This document shows, one piece after another, positions 1 through 7,719 of a stretch of 20,015 bases of DNA. The translations under genes and the position numbers were made by a program. A model generated the notes under the pieces. It was not told the origin of the DNA and made no database searches. It saw only the letters and a program-made list of their open reading frames with translations. The DNA is from Dehalococcoidia bacterium (lineage in GTDB: Bacteria; Chloroflexota; Dehalococcoidia; Dehalococcoidales; RBG-16-60-22): positions 1 through 20,015 of the forward strand of contig SOKS01000200.1 in NCBI GenBank assembly GCA_004375725.1. The letters run 5' to 3'. The number at the start of each line of letters is the position of its first letter. The stretch's first letter is position 1.

Positions 1-772
1 GCACGGGAATGCGCTGAATCGGGCGGCCGCAGTTGGGGCAGTTCCGGCCGCGGCCGTGAGCAACCTTGAACTCAAAGTGGGCGGTGCCGGTCTCGCCGCC
101 GGGCCGATAGTAGTTAACGATGCTGGCACCCTTGTTACCGATGGCGGCGCGCAGCGTCTGCTGAATAGCCTGGTAAAGACGTTCTATTTCTGCTCCTGTC
201 AGACTGGCTCCAGACCTCAACGGATTAATGCCGGCGGCAAACAGGGCTTCATCGGCATACATATTGCCGATGCCGGCAATGACTGACTGGTCGCAGAGGA
301 GCGCCTTGACGGGCGCTTTTCGATTTCTCAGTCGCTGTGCCAGGACCTGTGGCGTAAACTCCGCTTCCAGAGGCTCCGGCCCCAGATTTTTGGTTACAGT
401 TTTCCAGTCCTTAACCAGCCATATCCCGCCGAATTTGCGCGGGTCACGGAAGAATATATTTATGCCCCTGTCCAGATGGAACGCGGCGCGGGTATACTGG
501 GGTGGCTCTGAAGAATCCCTGCTCAGCAGCAGCGAGCCGCTCATCTTCAGGTGGATGACCAGCGAATCATCGTCGTTCAGGCTCAACACTAGGTATTTGC
601 CGTGCCGGGAAAGGCCGGTGATTTTCTGTCCAATAAGGCGGGAACGGAATTCCTCAATCGATGGTGTCTTGACGATGCCGTCCCAGAGAAGAGTGATGCC
701 GGTGAATTTGCGTCCCAGAATGTACGGGGCAAGCTCGTTTTTTACCGTTTCTACCTCAGGCAGTTCGGGCAT
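1..772 (-). CDS. mutM: Formamidopyrimidine-DNA glycosylase (Fpg/MutM), C-terminus cut by window edge
   Basis: Base-excision-repair DNA glycosylase/AP lyase that removes oxidised purines such as 8-oxoguanine. The ATG at 772 gives an N-terminus MPELPEVETV, the hallmark of the family; Pro2 is the catalytic nucleophile and Glu3 the general acid. The conserved Lys in SRHGKY is at about residue 59. The middle contains QSVIAGIGNMYADEAL, the helix-two-turn-helix signature of MutM. At the visible end, Cys245-x2-Cys248 is the first half of the C-terminal zinc finger; the second CxxC pair lies beyond the edge. The visible part is 257 residues of a usual ~270, so roughly 15-20 residues are missing. The start is 1 nt after the polA stop, with a G-rich Shine-Dalgarno inside the polA 3' end, so the two are translationally coupled. 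The gene reads across the whole minus strand to position 1 without a stop. Confidence 0.96.
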   Translation of the reverse strand, partial: MPELPEVETVKNELAPYILGRKFTGITLLWDGIVKTPSIEEFRSRLIGQKITGLSRHGKYLVLSLNDDDSLVIHLKMSGSLLLSRDSSEPPQYTRAAFHLDRGINIFFRDPRKFGGIWLVKDWKTVTKNLGPEPLEAEFTPQVLAQRLRNRKAPVKALLCDQSVIAGIGNMYADEALFAAGINPLRSGASLTGAEIERLYQAIQQTLRAAIGNKGASIVNYYRPGGETGTAHFEFKVAHGRGRNCPNCGRPIQRIPV

Positions 773-773
773 G

Positions 774-3518
774 TTATTTCATTTCCCCCCAGTTCTGGCC
801 CTGCTTGGTGTCCACTTTCAGCGGTACATCGAGCTGAAGCGCTGAGGACATCACCTGAGGGACGAGCTTTTGTACTGTTTCCATCTCTTCATCGGGAACC
901 TCGAGAACAAGCTCATCGTGTACCTGCAGCAGCATCCGGCTCTTTAATCGCTGTTTGTCCATCTCCCGTTCGAGGTTTATCATGGCCACCTTGATGATGT
1001 CGGCCGAGGTGCCCTGCACCGGCATGTTTATCGCCATGCGTTCGGCGGCTTCCCGCAACTGGCGATTGGACGAATTGATTTCCGGAATGAAGCGCCTTCG
1101 GCCCAGAATGGTCTGTACGTAGCCGTTTTCCCGGGCCTGCTTTTTCGTTGCTTCAAGGTATTCTTTCACCTTCGGATATTTAGCAAAATAGGCGGCGATG
1201 AACTGAGCCGCTTCTTCGCGTGATAACTCGGTGGCCTGTTCCAGGCCGTACTCGCTCATGCCGTAGATAACGCCGAAATTCACCGTCTTGGCCAGCCGGC
1301 GCATGTCGGCGGTCACCTGCGGCCTCTCGACATTGAAAAGCTGGGCGGCGGTGGTGGCGTGAATGTCCTCGTCCTGCTGAAAGGCACGGACTAGTTCTGG
1401 GTCCTGCGATAGATGGGCCAGCGCCCGGAGGTCGATCTGCGAGTAATCCCCGGCGAACAGGCGGGCTCCCCGTGGTGCGATGAAGGCACACCGTATTTGC
1501 CTTCCCGTTTCACCGCGCACAGGAATATTCTGTAAATTCGGTTCGCTGGAGGAGAGCCGACCGGTGGTCGTCCTCGTCTGGTTGAAGCTGGTATGCACCC
1601 GGCCGGTTTTGGCGTTGATAAGACCGGGAAGGGCATCGATGTAGGTCGACTTCAGCTTTGTTAGCTGGCGGTACTCCTGGATGGACTGAATTATCTCGTA
1701 TTCTTTTAACTCCTCGAGGACGGATGCCTTCGTGGAATATTTGGACTTGCCTTTCCGGGAAGTGGGTATCTCCAACTCCTCGAACAGAACCTTTCCCAGT
1801 TGCTGTGGTGAGTTAATGTTGAACTCATGACCGGCGTAGCCGAATATCTGCGTTTCAAGCGTGGCAATCTGCTCACCCAACTGCTGGGACATGCCCTGAA
1901 GCAGTTCCTTGTCCAGGGCGATGCCGTTCCTCTCCATCCGCAGAAGCACTGGCACCAGGGGCATCTCAACATTGGAGAAAAGCTGCCAGAGTCCCTGTTG
2001 CTGTAGTTCCTTTCCGAACAGGTCTGCCAGCCGGTGGGTCATATCGGCATCGGCACAGGCGTAATTGGCCACCTTTTCTATCTCAATCTGAGACATGGGC
2101 AGCTGCTTGGAGCCAGTACCAATGAGGTCGGTGATGGGGGTCATATCGATATTCAGCTTGCTGAAAGCGAGGGTTTTAAGGCCGAGTGATTTTTCACCCA
2201 CCAGGTAAGCGGCCACCATGGTGTCGAAAGTCAGGTTGTTTACGGTCACGCCATGCTCGGCCAGCACGGTCATATCGTATTTGCCGTTGTGGGCCAGCTT
2301 GGCCAGCCCTTTATCTTCCAGAACGGGCTTGAGCCGGTCAATGACCTGTGGCAGGGGAAGCTGTGGCATCGCCTGCAGGCTGGTATGTCCTACCGGAATA
2401 TAGTATGCCTCTGTCGGTGCCGGAGAGAACGAGATACCGACCAGTTGGGCGTGCATCGGGTTCAGGCTGGTCGTCTCCAGGTCAAAGGCAAATGACTTGG
2501 ACTCCGCCAGGCGGTTAATCAAATGGTCAAGGTCAGAAGGAGTATTGATGATACGGTAATCTCCCTGCGGTGGCGCGGTTTTCACCCGGTCTGGTGGTGA
2601 CTCGGGAGTCTCTGCCTCGCCCTCGATTCCAGGCAGCCTGTCACGCAGTCTGACGAATCCAAGCTCACGGAAAAGCTCGTTGACTGCCTGGTGGTCATAC
2701 TGGCCTATCTGGCATTTGTCAAGGTTCAGTTTAACCGGTACCTCGGTAACAATGGTGGCCAGTTGCTTGCTCTGGCGTGCCGCCCCTTCGTTCTGACGCA
2801 TTGTCTCCTGGAGCTTGGGTGGGGTTACCTCGTCGATATGGTCGTAGATGTTTTCCACGGTGCCAAACTGCTGGAGAAGCTTGACCGCCGTTTTTTGCCC
2901 AACGCCGGGGACGCCGGGAATGTTATCCGAAGGGTCGCCAACCAGGCCCTTGTAGTCGGCAACCTGCTCTGGTTTCACGCCGTACCGGTTGCTGACCGCT
3001 GACTCGTCATACAGCGTGGTATCACTGAAAGACCTGCCCGGCTTGGGGTAGAGCACCTTTACATGAGGGGAAACAAGCTGCATGGTATCGGTATCACCGG
3101 TGACGATGACCGTGTCAATGTCCTGCTGGCTGGCCTGGTAGCTCAGTGTTCCCAGTATGTCGTCGGCTTCATAGCCGTCAAGCTCAAAGGTGGGGATGCG
3201 AAAGGCCTCAACCAGCTGCTTTACCCGGTCCATCTGGCTTATCAGTTCCGGGGGAGTTGGGGGGCGGTGCGCCTTGTACTGGTCGAAAAGCTGGTGGCGG
3301 AAGGTGGGGCCTTTTTTATCAAAGGCGATGGCGTAATGGGTAGGCTTGAGCTCATTGAGGGTTTTGAGCAGCATCTGGGTGAAGCCGTACACGGCGCTGA
3401 CAACCTCGCCGGTCTTGCTCACGGTCAATATCACCGGCGACTTGCTCGTCTGGAAGGCATGGTAGGCACGGTGAATAATGGCGTTGCCATCAAATAGAAC
3501 GAGGAGTGGCCTTTTCAT
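774..3518 (-). CDS. polA: DNA polymerase I with 5'-3' and 3'-5' exonuclease domains
   Basis: Repair and Okazaki-fragment-processing polymerase, 914 aa from the ATG at 3518. Residues 1-~290 are the 5'-3' exonuclease (LFDGNAIIHRAYHAF at the start, GYEADDILGTL, GDPSDNIPGVPGVG H3TH region). Residues ~320-510 are the 3'-5' exonuclease with intact acidic residues: Asp346/Glu348 in FDLETTSL, NGKYD at ~411, and YACADAD at ~486. Proofreading is therefore probably active, unlike in many bacterial Pol I enzymes. Residues ~530-914 are the polymerase: motif A GDYSQIDLR (Asp691), motif B RRLAKTVNFGVIYG (~740), motif C VHDE (867-869). A longer reading frame begins at 3572, but its 18 extra residues are hydrophobic and atypical and no ribosome site precedes it. 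The MKRPLLVLFDGN start is typical, and a TATAAT box lies just upstream of it. It is followed by mutM. Confidence 0.97.
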   Translation of the reverse strand: MKRPLLVLFDGNAIIHRAYHAFQTSKSPVILTVSKTGEVVSAVYGFTQMLLKTLNELKPTHYAIAFDKKGPTFRHQLFDQYKAHRPPTPPELISQMDRVKQLVEAFRIPTFELDGYEADDILGTLSYQASQQDIDTVIVTGDTDTMQLVSPHVKVLYPKPGRSFSDTTLYDESAVSNRYGVKPEQVADYKGLVGDPSDNIPGVPGVGQKTAVKLLQQFGTVENIYDHIDEVTPPKLQETMRQNEGAARQSKQLATIVTEVPVKLNLDKCQIGQYDHQAVNELFRELGFVRLRDRLPGIEGEAETPESPPDRVKTAPPQGDYRIINTPSDLDHLINRLAESKSFAFDLETTSLNPMHAQLVGISFSPAPTEAYYIPVGHTSLQAMPQLPLPQVIDRLKPVLEDKGLAKLAHNGKYDMTVLAEHGVTVNNLTFDTMVAAYLVGEKSLGLKTLAFSKLNIDMTPITDLIGTGSKQLPMSQIEIEKVANYACADADMTHRLADLFGKELQQQGLWQLFSNVEMPLVPVLLRMERNGIALDKELLQGMSQQLGEQIATLETQIFGYAGHEFNINSPQQLGKVLFEELEIPTSRKGKSKYSTKASVLEELKEYEIIQSIQEYRQLTKLKSTYIDALPGLINAKTGRVHTSFNQTRTTTGRLSSSEPNLQNIPVRGETGRQIRCAFIAPRGARLFAGDYSQIDLRALAHLSQDPELVRAFQQDEDIHATTAAQLFNVERPQVTADMRRLAKTVNFGVIYGMSEYGLEQATELSREEAAQFIAAYFAKYPKVKEYLEATKKQARENGYVQTILGRRRFIPEINSSNRQLREAAERMAINMPVQGTSADIIKVAMINLEREMDKQRLKSRMLLQVHDELVLEVPDEEMETVQKLVPQVMSSALQLDVPLKVDTKQGQNWGEMK

Positions 3519-3524
3519 AATTGA

Positions 3525-3530
3525 ATTATA
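3525..3530 (-). promoter_or_regulatory. Probable -10 box of polA, leaderless arrangement
   Basis: Read on the minus strand, a perfect TATAAT is separated from the polA ATG (3518) by only six bases, so transcription would begin at or next to the A of the ATG. No Shine-Dalgarno is visible between them. The -35 region, 17-18 bp upstream, is poor (TTCTTT-like). It suggests that polA-mutM can be transcribed independently of the upstream transporter gene. It is a sequence match only. Confidence 0.5.
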
Positions 3531-3575
3531 GCAGAGCAGGAGATGGGAAAGAAGGGATGGGGAGGGGCTCATTCC

Positions 3576-4664
3576 TTAATCGGTCGGCGGCAGGAGCTTC
3601 TCGTCCTGGTAGCACTGGCGGACATATCGGTAGATTTCAGCACCGGTGGCGGTCAATGGCCCGGCCAGCAGGAGTCCCCAGAAGCCGGCAAGATAGGCAC
3701 CCAGGACAAGCATGAATATCATTATGGCGGGGTGGATGCGCAGGAAGCTCCCCTGAATTCGAGGCACCAGCAGGCTGTTCTCCAGTAACTGGACGGCCAG
3801 AAAAAGAACGATCACCCAGATTACCTTATCTGGAGCCACCGCCAGGGTAATTATCGTCACTATGGCACCACTGAACCACGGTCCGAGTGTCGGTATGAGT
3901 TCCCCAACACCGGCCAGAATCGCCAGTACCGGTGAGAACGGAATTTTCAGTATCAGCAGGCCCACAAAAATGAGGTACGCCACAATCAAGCCGAGCATCA
4001 GCTGGGCACGGATATAGCGCCCGAGGACTCTTTCGATTATGCCGACGAGGTTCCTGATGTGCTCGGAAATTCCGGGGCTGAACGCAGAGTAAACATGACG
4101 TTTCAGTTTATCGGAATCCTTGAGTGCGTAGAAGAGGAACAGCGGTAATGCTGCCAGACCAAGCACGAGACTGAAGGTCTCCGGCATAAAGGAAACGCCT
4201 TTAACCAGGGCATCCCGAATGGCGTTACCCATGGCCACGCCAGCTTCAAGAAGTGCTCTATCTACCTCACTGCGGATTTCCGGTGGGAACTGCTCCCTTA
4301 TAATTTCCAGCCATTCTGTTATTTGATAAAGACTCTGGCTGATGAAATAGGGGGCACCGATGGCCAGGTCCAGGGAAGCATCGATAACGGCAGTGGCAAT
4401 TACATAGAAGAAAACAGCCAGAAGCACAAGAAGAACAAAAAAGACGATCAGGATGGACAGGACACGCTTGAATCCCGGCCATTTTCCCGGTCTGGGGAAT
4501 CTTGCTTCCAGCCAGGTAATAATAGGGGATAAAAGGTAAGCGAGTACCAGTCCGAGAGCAAATGGAAATATAACCGTTCTCAGCAGGTAAAGGATCCAGA
4601 GAAATATGGCTGTACCCAGTACCAGAACGACCAGTCTCCAGTGTTGGCTGAAAAAGTGAGTCAT
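3576..4664 (-). CDS. AI-2E family transporter (PerM/YhhT-like integral membrane protein)
   Basis: Integral membrane protein of 362 aa, the usual length of the AI-2E transporter family (TC 2.A.86), which includes E. coli TqsA and YdiK. The sequence shows two hydrophobic segments at the N-terminus (residues ~8-45), another at ~70-95, then a soluble ~70-residue insertion, then a cluster of strongly hydrophobic helices (~155-180, ~215-345). The C-terminal half holds the family pattern: GELIPTLGPW, LLENSLLVPRIQGSFLRIHP and GFWGLLLAGPL. Substrates vary in this family (autoinducer-2, ions or unknown), so no specific substrate can be given. The start ATG at 4664 has AGGAGAAG upstream with a long (~10 nt) spacer. 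It lies between the YtxH gene and polA on the same strand. Confidence 0.9.
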   Translation of the reverse strand: MTHFFSQHWRLVVLVLGTAIFLWILYLLRTVIFPFALGLVLAYLLSPIITWLEARFPRPGKWPGFKRVLSILIVFFVLLVLLAVFFYVIATAVIDASLDLAIGAPYFISQSLYQITEWLEIIREQFPPEIRSEVDRALLEAGVAMGNAIRDALVKGVSFMPETFSLVLGLAALPLFLFYALKDSDKLKRHVYSAFSPGISEHIRNLVGIIERVLGRYIRAQLMLGLIVAYLIFVGLLILKIPFSPVLAILAGVGELIPTLGPWFSGAIVTIITLAVAPDKVIWVIVLFLAVQLLENSLLVPRIQGSFLRIHPAIMIFMLVLGAYLAGFWGLLLAGPLTATGAEIYRYVRQCYQDEKLLPPTD

Positions 4665-4685
4665 TACAGATACACTTCTCCTAAT

Positions 4686-4704
4686 AACTTACCGGAGATA
4701 AGTT
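4686..4704 (-). other. Small inverted repeat upstream of the transporter gene
   Basis: AACTTA and TAAGTT form a perfect 6-bp inverted repeat with a 7-nt loop (CCGGAGA on the plus strand), immediately upstream of the ribosome site of the AI-2E transporter gene. It has no U-tract, so it is not a terminator. It could modulate processing or translation, or be chance. Confidence 0.3.
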
Positions 4705-4744
4705 CAGGGAGCAGGCTGATGGTGAGGGCGGTGGCGCCGTTTGA

Positions 4745-4987
4745 TTATTCGCTTGGTTTCCTTCGGCCCAGTTTTTCCTCGACACGGTGCTCGGCGGCAA
4801 TGGCGGCTTCCTTGGCCTTTTCCGCAGTTTCTTTTGCCTTTTCGGCAGCAATTTCAGCTTTTTCTTTCAGCATGGCCCGGGTTTCCTTTCCCGGTTTGGG
4901 TGCGTATAGAAAGCCAATTGCCACGCCAACAACGGCACCCAGAAAAAATCCAACAGCGAAACTGGCGCCAGTATCTTTCTCAGCCAT
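4745..4987 (-). CDS. YtxH-like small membrane-anchored protein
   Basis: An 80-aa protein with a glycine-rich hydrophobic segment at residues ~8-28 (FAVGFFLGAVVGVAIGFLYA), followed by PKPGKETR, the recognisable YtxH family pattern. After this comes an alanine/lysine/glutamate-rich amphipathic helix with repeated KAKE units, likely a coiled coil. YtxH proteins are usually general-stress or cell-envelope associated and of unknown molecular role. The start at 4987 is chosen because AAGGAGGT sits 5-6 nt upstream; a frame open from 5020 adds 11 residues that overlap the preceding gene and has no comparable ribosome site. It lies 10 nt after a DUF948-type gene. DUF948 and YtxH proteins often occur together in Gram-positive and related bacteria, which supports both calls. 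Confidence 0.85.
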   Translation of the reverse strand: MAEKDTGASFAVGFFLGAVVGVAIGFLYAPKPGKETRAMLKEKAEIAAEKAKETAEKAKEAAIAAEHRVEEKLGRRKPSE

Positions 4988-4997
4988 CTCTACCTCC

Positions 4998-5267
4998 TTA
5001 CTTTCTTCTGGCAAATCCACTGAACAGGCTAACTACCTGCCGTACACCCTGAATAAAAGCAGCCAGCTGTGCCAGTGGCCTTGACACCTCTTCTTCTACA
5101 GTTGCGGAAATGTTCTCAACCCGTTTTAAAGTCGACTTTGTCGAGTCCAGTATCGGCTTCAGCTTGCGATACAGCATAAGAGCCAGCACGCCGATGAAGA
5201 TGACCACGATGGTGGCGCCGAAGCCGAGGATTACTATGGCCAGGTCACGAAACCATTCAATACCCAC
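4998..5267 (-). CDS. DUF948-type single-pass membrane protein, GTG start
   Basis: An 89-aa protein with one strong transmembrane segment at residues ~6-30 (AIVILGFGATIVVIFIGVLAL), then a helical, charged cytoplasmic region with KLKPILDSTKSTLKRVENIS and a variable end, as in DUF948 proteins (methyl-accepting-like helical architecture). The GTG at 5267 is preceded by GGAGGT with a 9-nt gap. An in-frame ATG at 5300 would lie upstream of the predicted transcription start (~5297), so it is rejected. First gene of the minus-strand run towards polA; the next gene (YtxH-like) follows after 10 nt. Role unknown; envelope stress association is an inference from the partner. Confidence 0.8.
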   Translation of the reverse strand: MGIEWFRDLAIVILGFGATIVVIFIGVLALMLYRKLKPILDSTKSTLKRVENISATVEEEVSRPLAQLAAFIQGVRQVVSLFSGFARRK

Positions 5268-5303
5268 TGGTTCTAACCTCCGTTGACAACAGATTACCAT
5301 AAC

Positions 5304-5332
5304 ATTGTAGCTGTCTTGTTAAGCAATGTAAA
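5304..5332 (-). promoter_or_regulatory. Sigma70-type promoter for the DUF948-YtxH-transporter-polA run
   Basis: On the minus strand TTTACA (5332-5327) and TACAAT (5309-5304) are separated by exactly 17 bp, each five of six to consensus. The predicted transcription start is near 5297, about 30 nt before the GTG at 5267 and its GGAGGT site. It also settles the start codon of the first gene. Confidence 0.7.
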
Positions 5333-5343
5333 GAGGCAACTGG

Positions 5344-5976
5344 CTAAAAGTCGCGCAGCGGTGTTCCCGCAACAGGTCTGAGGAAGGAAGTATCGTTGTG
5401 TTTGGTGAGGATAAACTGCTCGTTCAGGTAGCTGAAAATGGAGATGCCACAGGTGTCCTGCCTGATTTTCCAGAAATGGCTGTTGTCCAGTCCCAGCAAC
5501 GTGCAGATCATTACTTTGTTCACTACGCGGTGCCCGACGATTACTACAGTACCACGGTGATTTTCTATGACCTTATTTCTAACTCGAATAACTCTTTTGC
5601 TAACATCCTCCAGAGCCTCGCCATCGGGTATCCTGACCTGCTCCGGATGAGTAATCCAGGTGGCGTACAGGTCTCTGTATTTCTCTTTCACCTCCTGATG
5701 CGATAATCCCTGCCACTTACCGAAGTTAAAGTCGATAAGGTCAGGATCGACGTCAACTTCGAGTTTATGGGGTTGGGCGATGATTTCGGCGGTCTTCAGT
5801 GCCCGTTTCAGGGGGCTGGAGTAAACGGCGGCTATTGCTGATGTGCTTAAATATCCGGATAGCAGTTCTGCCTGCTTTACTCCGGTTTCATTTAAATCGA
5901 TGTCAATCTGCCCCCGGAATACCTCGGCCACATTCCATTCCGTTTCACCATGTCTGGCGAGGATAATTTCGGTCAT
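5344..5976 (-). CDS. Histidine phosphatase family protein (phosphoglycerate mutase-like)
   Basis: A 210-aa member of the histidine phosphatase (RHG) superfamily. The phosphorylated His is His9 in LARHGETEWN; the second catalytic His is in VIVGHRVVNKVMI (~residue 153). Other conserved pieces are YSSPLKRALKTAEII (~57-72) and DFNFGKWQGLS (~85). Small members with this layout include GpmB-like phosphatases, CobC/alpha-ribazole phosphatase and broad-specificity phosphatases. The sequence alone does not choose between them, and no cobalamin or glycolysis genes are nearby. Start at 5976 is supported by AGGAGG six nt upstream; the frame is open to 6042, but those 22 residues span the predicted promoter. 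It is monocistronic and divergent from argF. Confidence 0.9.
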   Translation of the reverse strand: MTEIILARHGETEWNVAEVFRGQIDIDLNETGVKQAELLSGYLSTSAIAAVYSSPLKRALKTAEIIAQPHKLEVDVDPDLIDFNFGKWQGLSHQEVKEKYRDLYATWITHPEQVRIPDGEALEDVSKRVIRVRNKVIENHRGTVVIVGHRVVNKVMICTLLGLDNSHFWKIRQDTCGISIFSYLNEQFILTKHNDTSFLRPVAGTPLRDF

Positions 5977-6001
5977 TGTCTGCCTCCTGAACCTACTGCA
6001 T

Positions 6002-6029
6002 ATTAGATAAGATGCGCAAAGTGTGTCAA
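6002..6029 (-). promoter_or_regulatory. Promoter of the histidine phosphatase gene
   Basis: On the minus strand a perfect TTGACA (6029-6024) is followed after 16 bp by TCTAAT (6007-6002), five of six to the -10 consensus. The start codon is at 5976 with AGGAGG in between. It lies back to back with the argF promoter. A short AACC-TTTC-GGTT inverted repeat (6045-6056) sits between the two promoters. Confidence 0.65.
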
Positions 6030-6070
6030 GAAATCGGCTCAAAAAACCTTTCGGTTAAACATTTTTTCGT

Positions 6071-6078
6071 GATATACT
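6071..6078 (+). promoter_or_regulatory. Probable extended -10 promoter of argF
   Basis: TATACT at 6073-6078 is preceded by TGA, forming an extended -10 element (the TG is at 6070-6071); the -35 region is weak. A start near 6085 would leave about 18 nt before the TTG start codon, including GGGGAAG. No arginine-operator-like palindrome is visible. Confidence 0.45.
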
Positions 6079-6102
6079 TTAGGGCAAAGTGGGGAAGATA
6101 TA

Positions 6103-7044
6103 TTGAAAGGTAAAGACTTACTTTCCATAGTTGACCTGAACAGTGAAGACATATCGTTACTTATCTCCCGTGCCGTTGAGCTGAAAGCGGAAGGTTGGGC
6201 CCATTCCCTCAGTGAGAAGGTATTGGCCCTGGTATTTGAAAAGCCATCGTTGCGGACGCGGGTGAGCTTTGAGGTAGCCATGCGGCAGCTGGGTGGACAT
6301 ACCATTCACCTGTCTCCCGCGGAGGTCGGTCTCGGGAAACGAGAGTCAGTACCGGATGTAGCCCGGGTTCTTTCCCGCTACGTGGATGCCATTGCTGTCC
6401 GAACCTTCTCCCACGAGACGCTGGAGGTGCTGGCGCAGTACGCGGACGTGCCGGTGATTAACGCCCTGTCTGATCTGGAACATCCCTGTCAGGCCTTAGC
6501 GGATTTGCTTACCATCTATGAGAGGAAAGGAGAGCTGGAAGGGTTGACCCTGGCTTACGTGGGCGATGGCAATAACGTGGCGCACAGCCTCATGCTGGCG
6601 TCAGCACTGGCCGGCATCAGTTTCCGGATTGCCTCGCCGGCTGGCTATCAGGTACGTGACGACTTGCTCCGCCTGGCACGGGGGTATGCCATGGAGCGCG
6701 GTGCTGAAATACTGTGCACTGAGGACCCGCGGCAGGCAGTGCACGGAGCAGACGTTGTTTATACCGATGTCTGGACGAGTATGGGACAGGAATCCGAAAG
6801 CGAGAAGCGGCGCAGGGCGTTTGCCGGATATCAGATAAACGATGAACTCTTATCGCTGGCCGAGGAAGATGCTATACTGATGCATCCGCTACCCGCCCAT
6901 CGGGGAGAGGAAGTGGCGGAAGGTGTTCTGGACAGTCCGCAGTCTGTGGTCTTTGACCAGGCGGAGAATCGGATGCATTTGCAGAAAGCGTTGCTCGCGG
7001 ATATGCTTGGCGGGCTGGAGATGCCGTTCATGAAATACGAATAA
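6103..7044 (+). CDS. argF: Ornithine carbamoyltransferase, TTG start
   Basis: Cytosolic enzyme of arginine synthesis: carbamoyl phosphate + L-ornithine to citrulline. At 313 aa it is the normal length. The carbamoyl-phosphate loop reads FEKPSLRTRVSFE (Ser49-x-Arg51-Thr52-Arg53), followed by HPCQALADLLT (127-137). The C-terminal ornithine-binding half has DVWTSMGQE (222-230) and HPLPAHRGEEV (261-271). The last motif is normally HCLPA; here the conserved Cys is replaced by Pro262. DVWTSMG and HRGEE favour ornithine over aspartate or N-acetylornithine carbamoyltransferase. The start codon is TTG at 6103, preceded by GGGGAAG; no ATG fits. No other arginine genes are in the window. It heads a run with a membrane protein, der and plsY. 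Confidence 0.93.
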   Translation: MKGKDLLSIVDLNSEDISLLISRAVELKAEGWAHSLSEKVLALVFEKPSLRTRVSFEVAMRQLGGHTIHLSPAEVGLGKRESVPDVARVLSRYVDAIAVRTFSHETLEVLAQYADVPVINALSDLEHPCQALADLLTIYERKGELEGLTLAYVGDGNNVAHSLMLASALAGISFRIASPAGYQVRDDLLRLARGYAMERGAEILCTEDPRQAVHGADVVYTDVWTSMGQESESEKRRRAFAGYQINDELLSLAEEDAILMHPLPAHRGEEVAEGVLDSPQSVVFDQAENRMHLQKALLADMLGGLEMPFMKYE

Positions 7045-7054
7045 GGGGGACGGA

Positions 7055-7714
7055 ATGTATACGTTTAAGATTATCGTCAATCGCGGCTGGTACCCGGCTC
7101 TGATAACAGTGCTGGCGGTACTCGGCGTTCTCTATAGATGGCCGATTGAGTGGATAGCACCGGCGCTCATCTTTATTCTGGCCCTCGGCCTGGTAGTGAC
7201 CGGAATTAAGGCCAGAGAACGGCAGCTGGAACGTGCCCTGTTCAAGCTGCAGCAGCTGGCCGAATACTTTCACCGCCGTTTTATGGGAGACTCAACGCTG
7301 TCCATCTTCGTCATTATCGACAGCCTTTTCAATATCGACAATCCGAAGCTGTGGGACTGGGCGAGGGCCTGCGATATGTCACAGCGTATTTTCAATAGCT
7401 GGTGTGGTAGCTTCATCAACCGTATGGAAAGCGATATCGGCGTCACCAAGCTGACCGATTACCTGTCTACATACCTCAACGAGTTTTGGCAGATAACCAG
7501 TCAGTATCACGACTTCGTGGAGCAATTTTATGAAATTGCTACGAAGGTGGAGATACCTCAGGAGACAATCGACCAGTACCACAAATTCGTACTGGAATAC
7601 AATGCCTTTGTCCAGAACTTCCGCGAGCATATTACCGAGTTAAGGAGCATCGCTCGAACTGGCATTGAACCCCCGAGTATAAAACTGGCTCAGGAAGTCG
7701 TCAAGACGGGGTAA
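7055..7714 (+). CDS. Unknown two-TM membrane protein with helical cytoplasmic domain
   Basis: A 219-aa protein I do not recognise. Two hydrophobic segments are seen at residues ~12-28 and ~32-51, separated by RWPIEW, so it is probably a hairpin anchor with both ends on the same side. The rest (~55-219) is soluble, predicted helical and rich in aromatic residues (Phe, Tyr, Trp, e.g. KLWDWARACDMSQRIFNSW and STYLNEFWQITSQYHDF). No catalytic motif is visible. The ATG at 7055 is preceded by AAGGGGGACGGA, a strong ribosome site. It starts 10 nt after argF and ends 5 nt before der, so it is embedded in an operon of housekeeping genes. The codon pattern and clean spacing make it a real gene; function is unknown. 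Confidence 0.8.
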   Translation: MYTFKIIVNRGWYPALITVLAVLGVLYRWPIEWIAPALIFILALGLVVTGIKARERQLERALFKLQQLAEYFHRRFMGDSTLSIFVIIDSLFNIDNPKLWDWARACDMSQRIFNSWCGSFINRMESDIGVTKLTDYLSTYLNEFWQITSQYHDFVEQFYEIATKVEIPQETIDQYHKFVLEYNAFVQNFREHITELRSIARTGIEPPSIKLAQEVVKTG

Positions 7715-7719
7715 AGAGC

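Noticed and set aside
3063..3497. 144-aa plus-strand open frame opposite polA
   Set aside because: Antisense shadow of the strongly conserved 5'-3' exonuclease domain; no ribosome site or recognisable protein features.
3519..3572. Longer polA start giving an extra MSPSPSLLSHLL-type N-terminus
   Set aside because: The extension precedes the typical Pol I start, has no ribosome site and contains the TATAAT box in its coding span.
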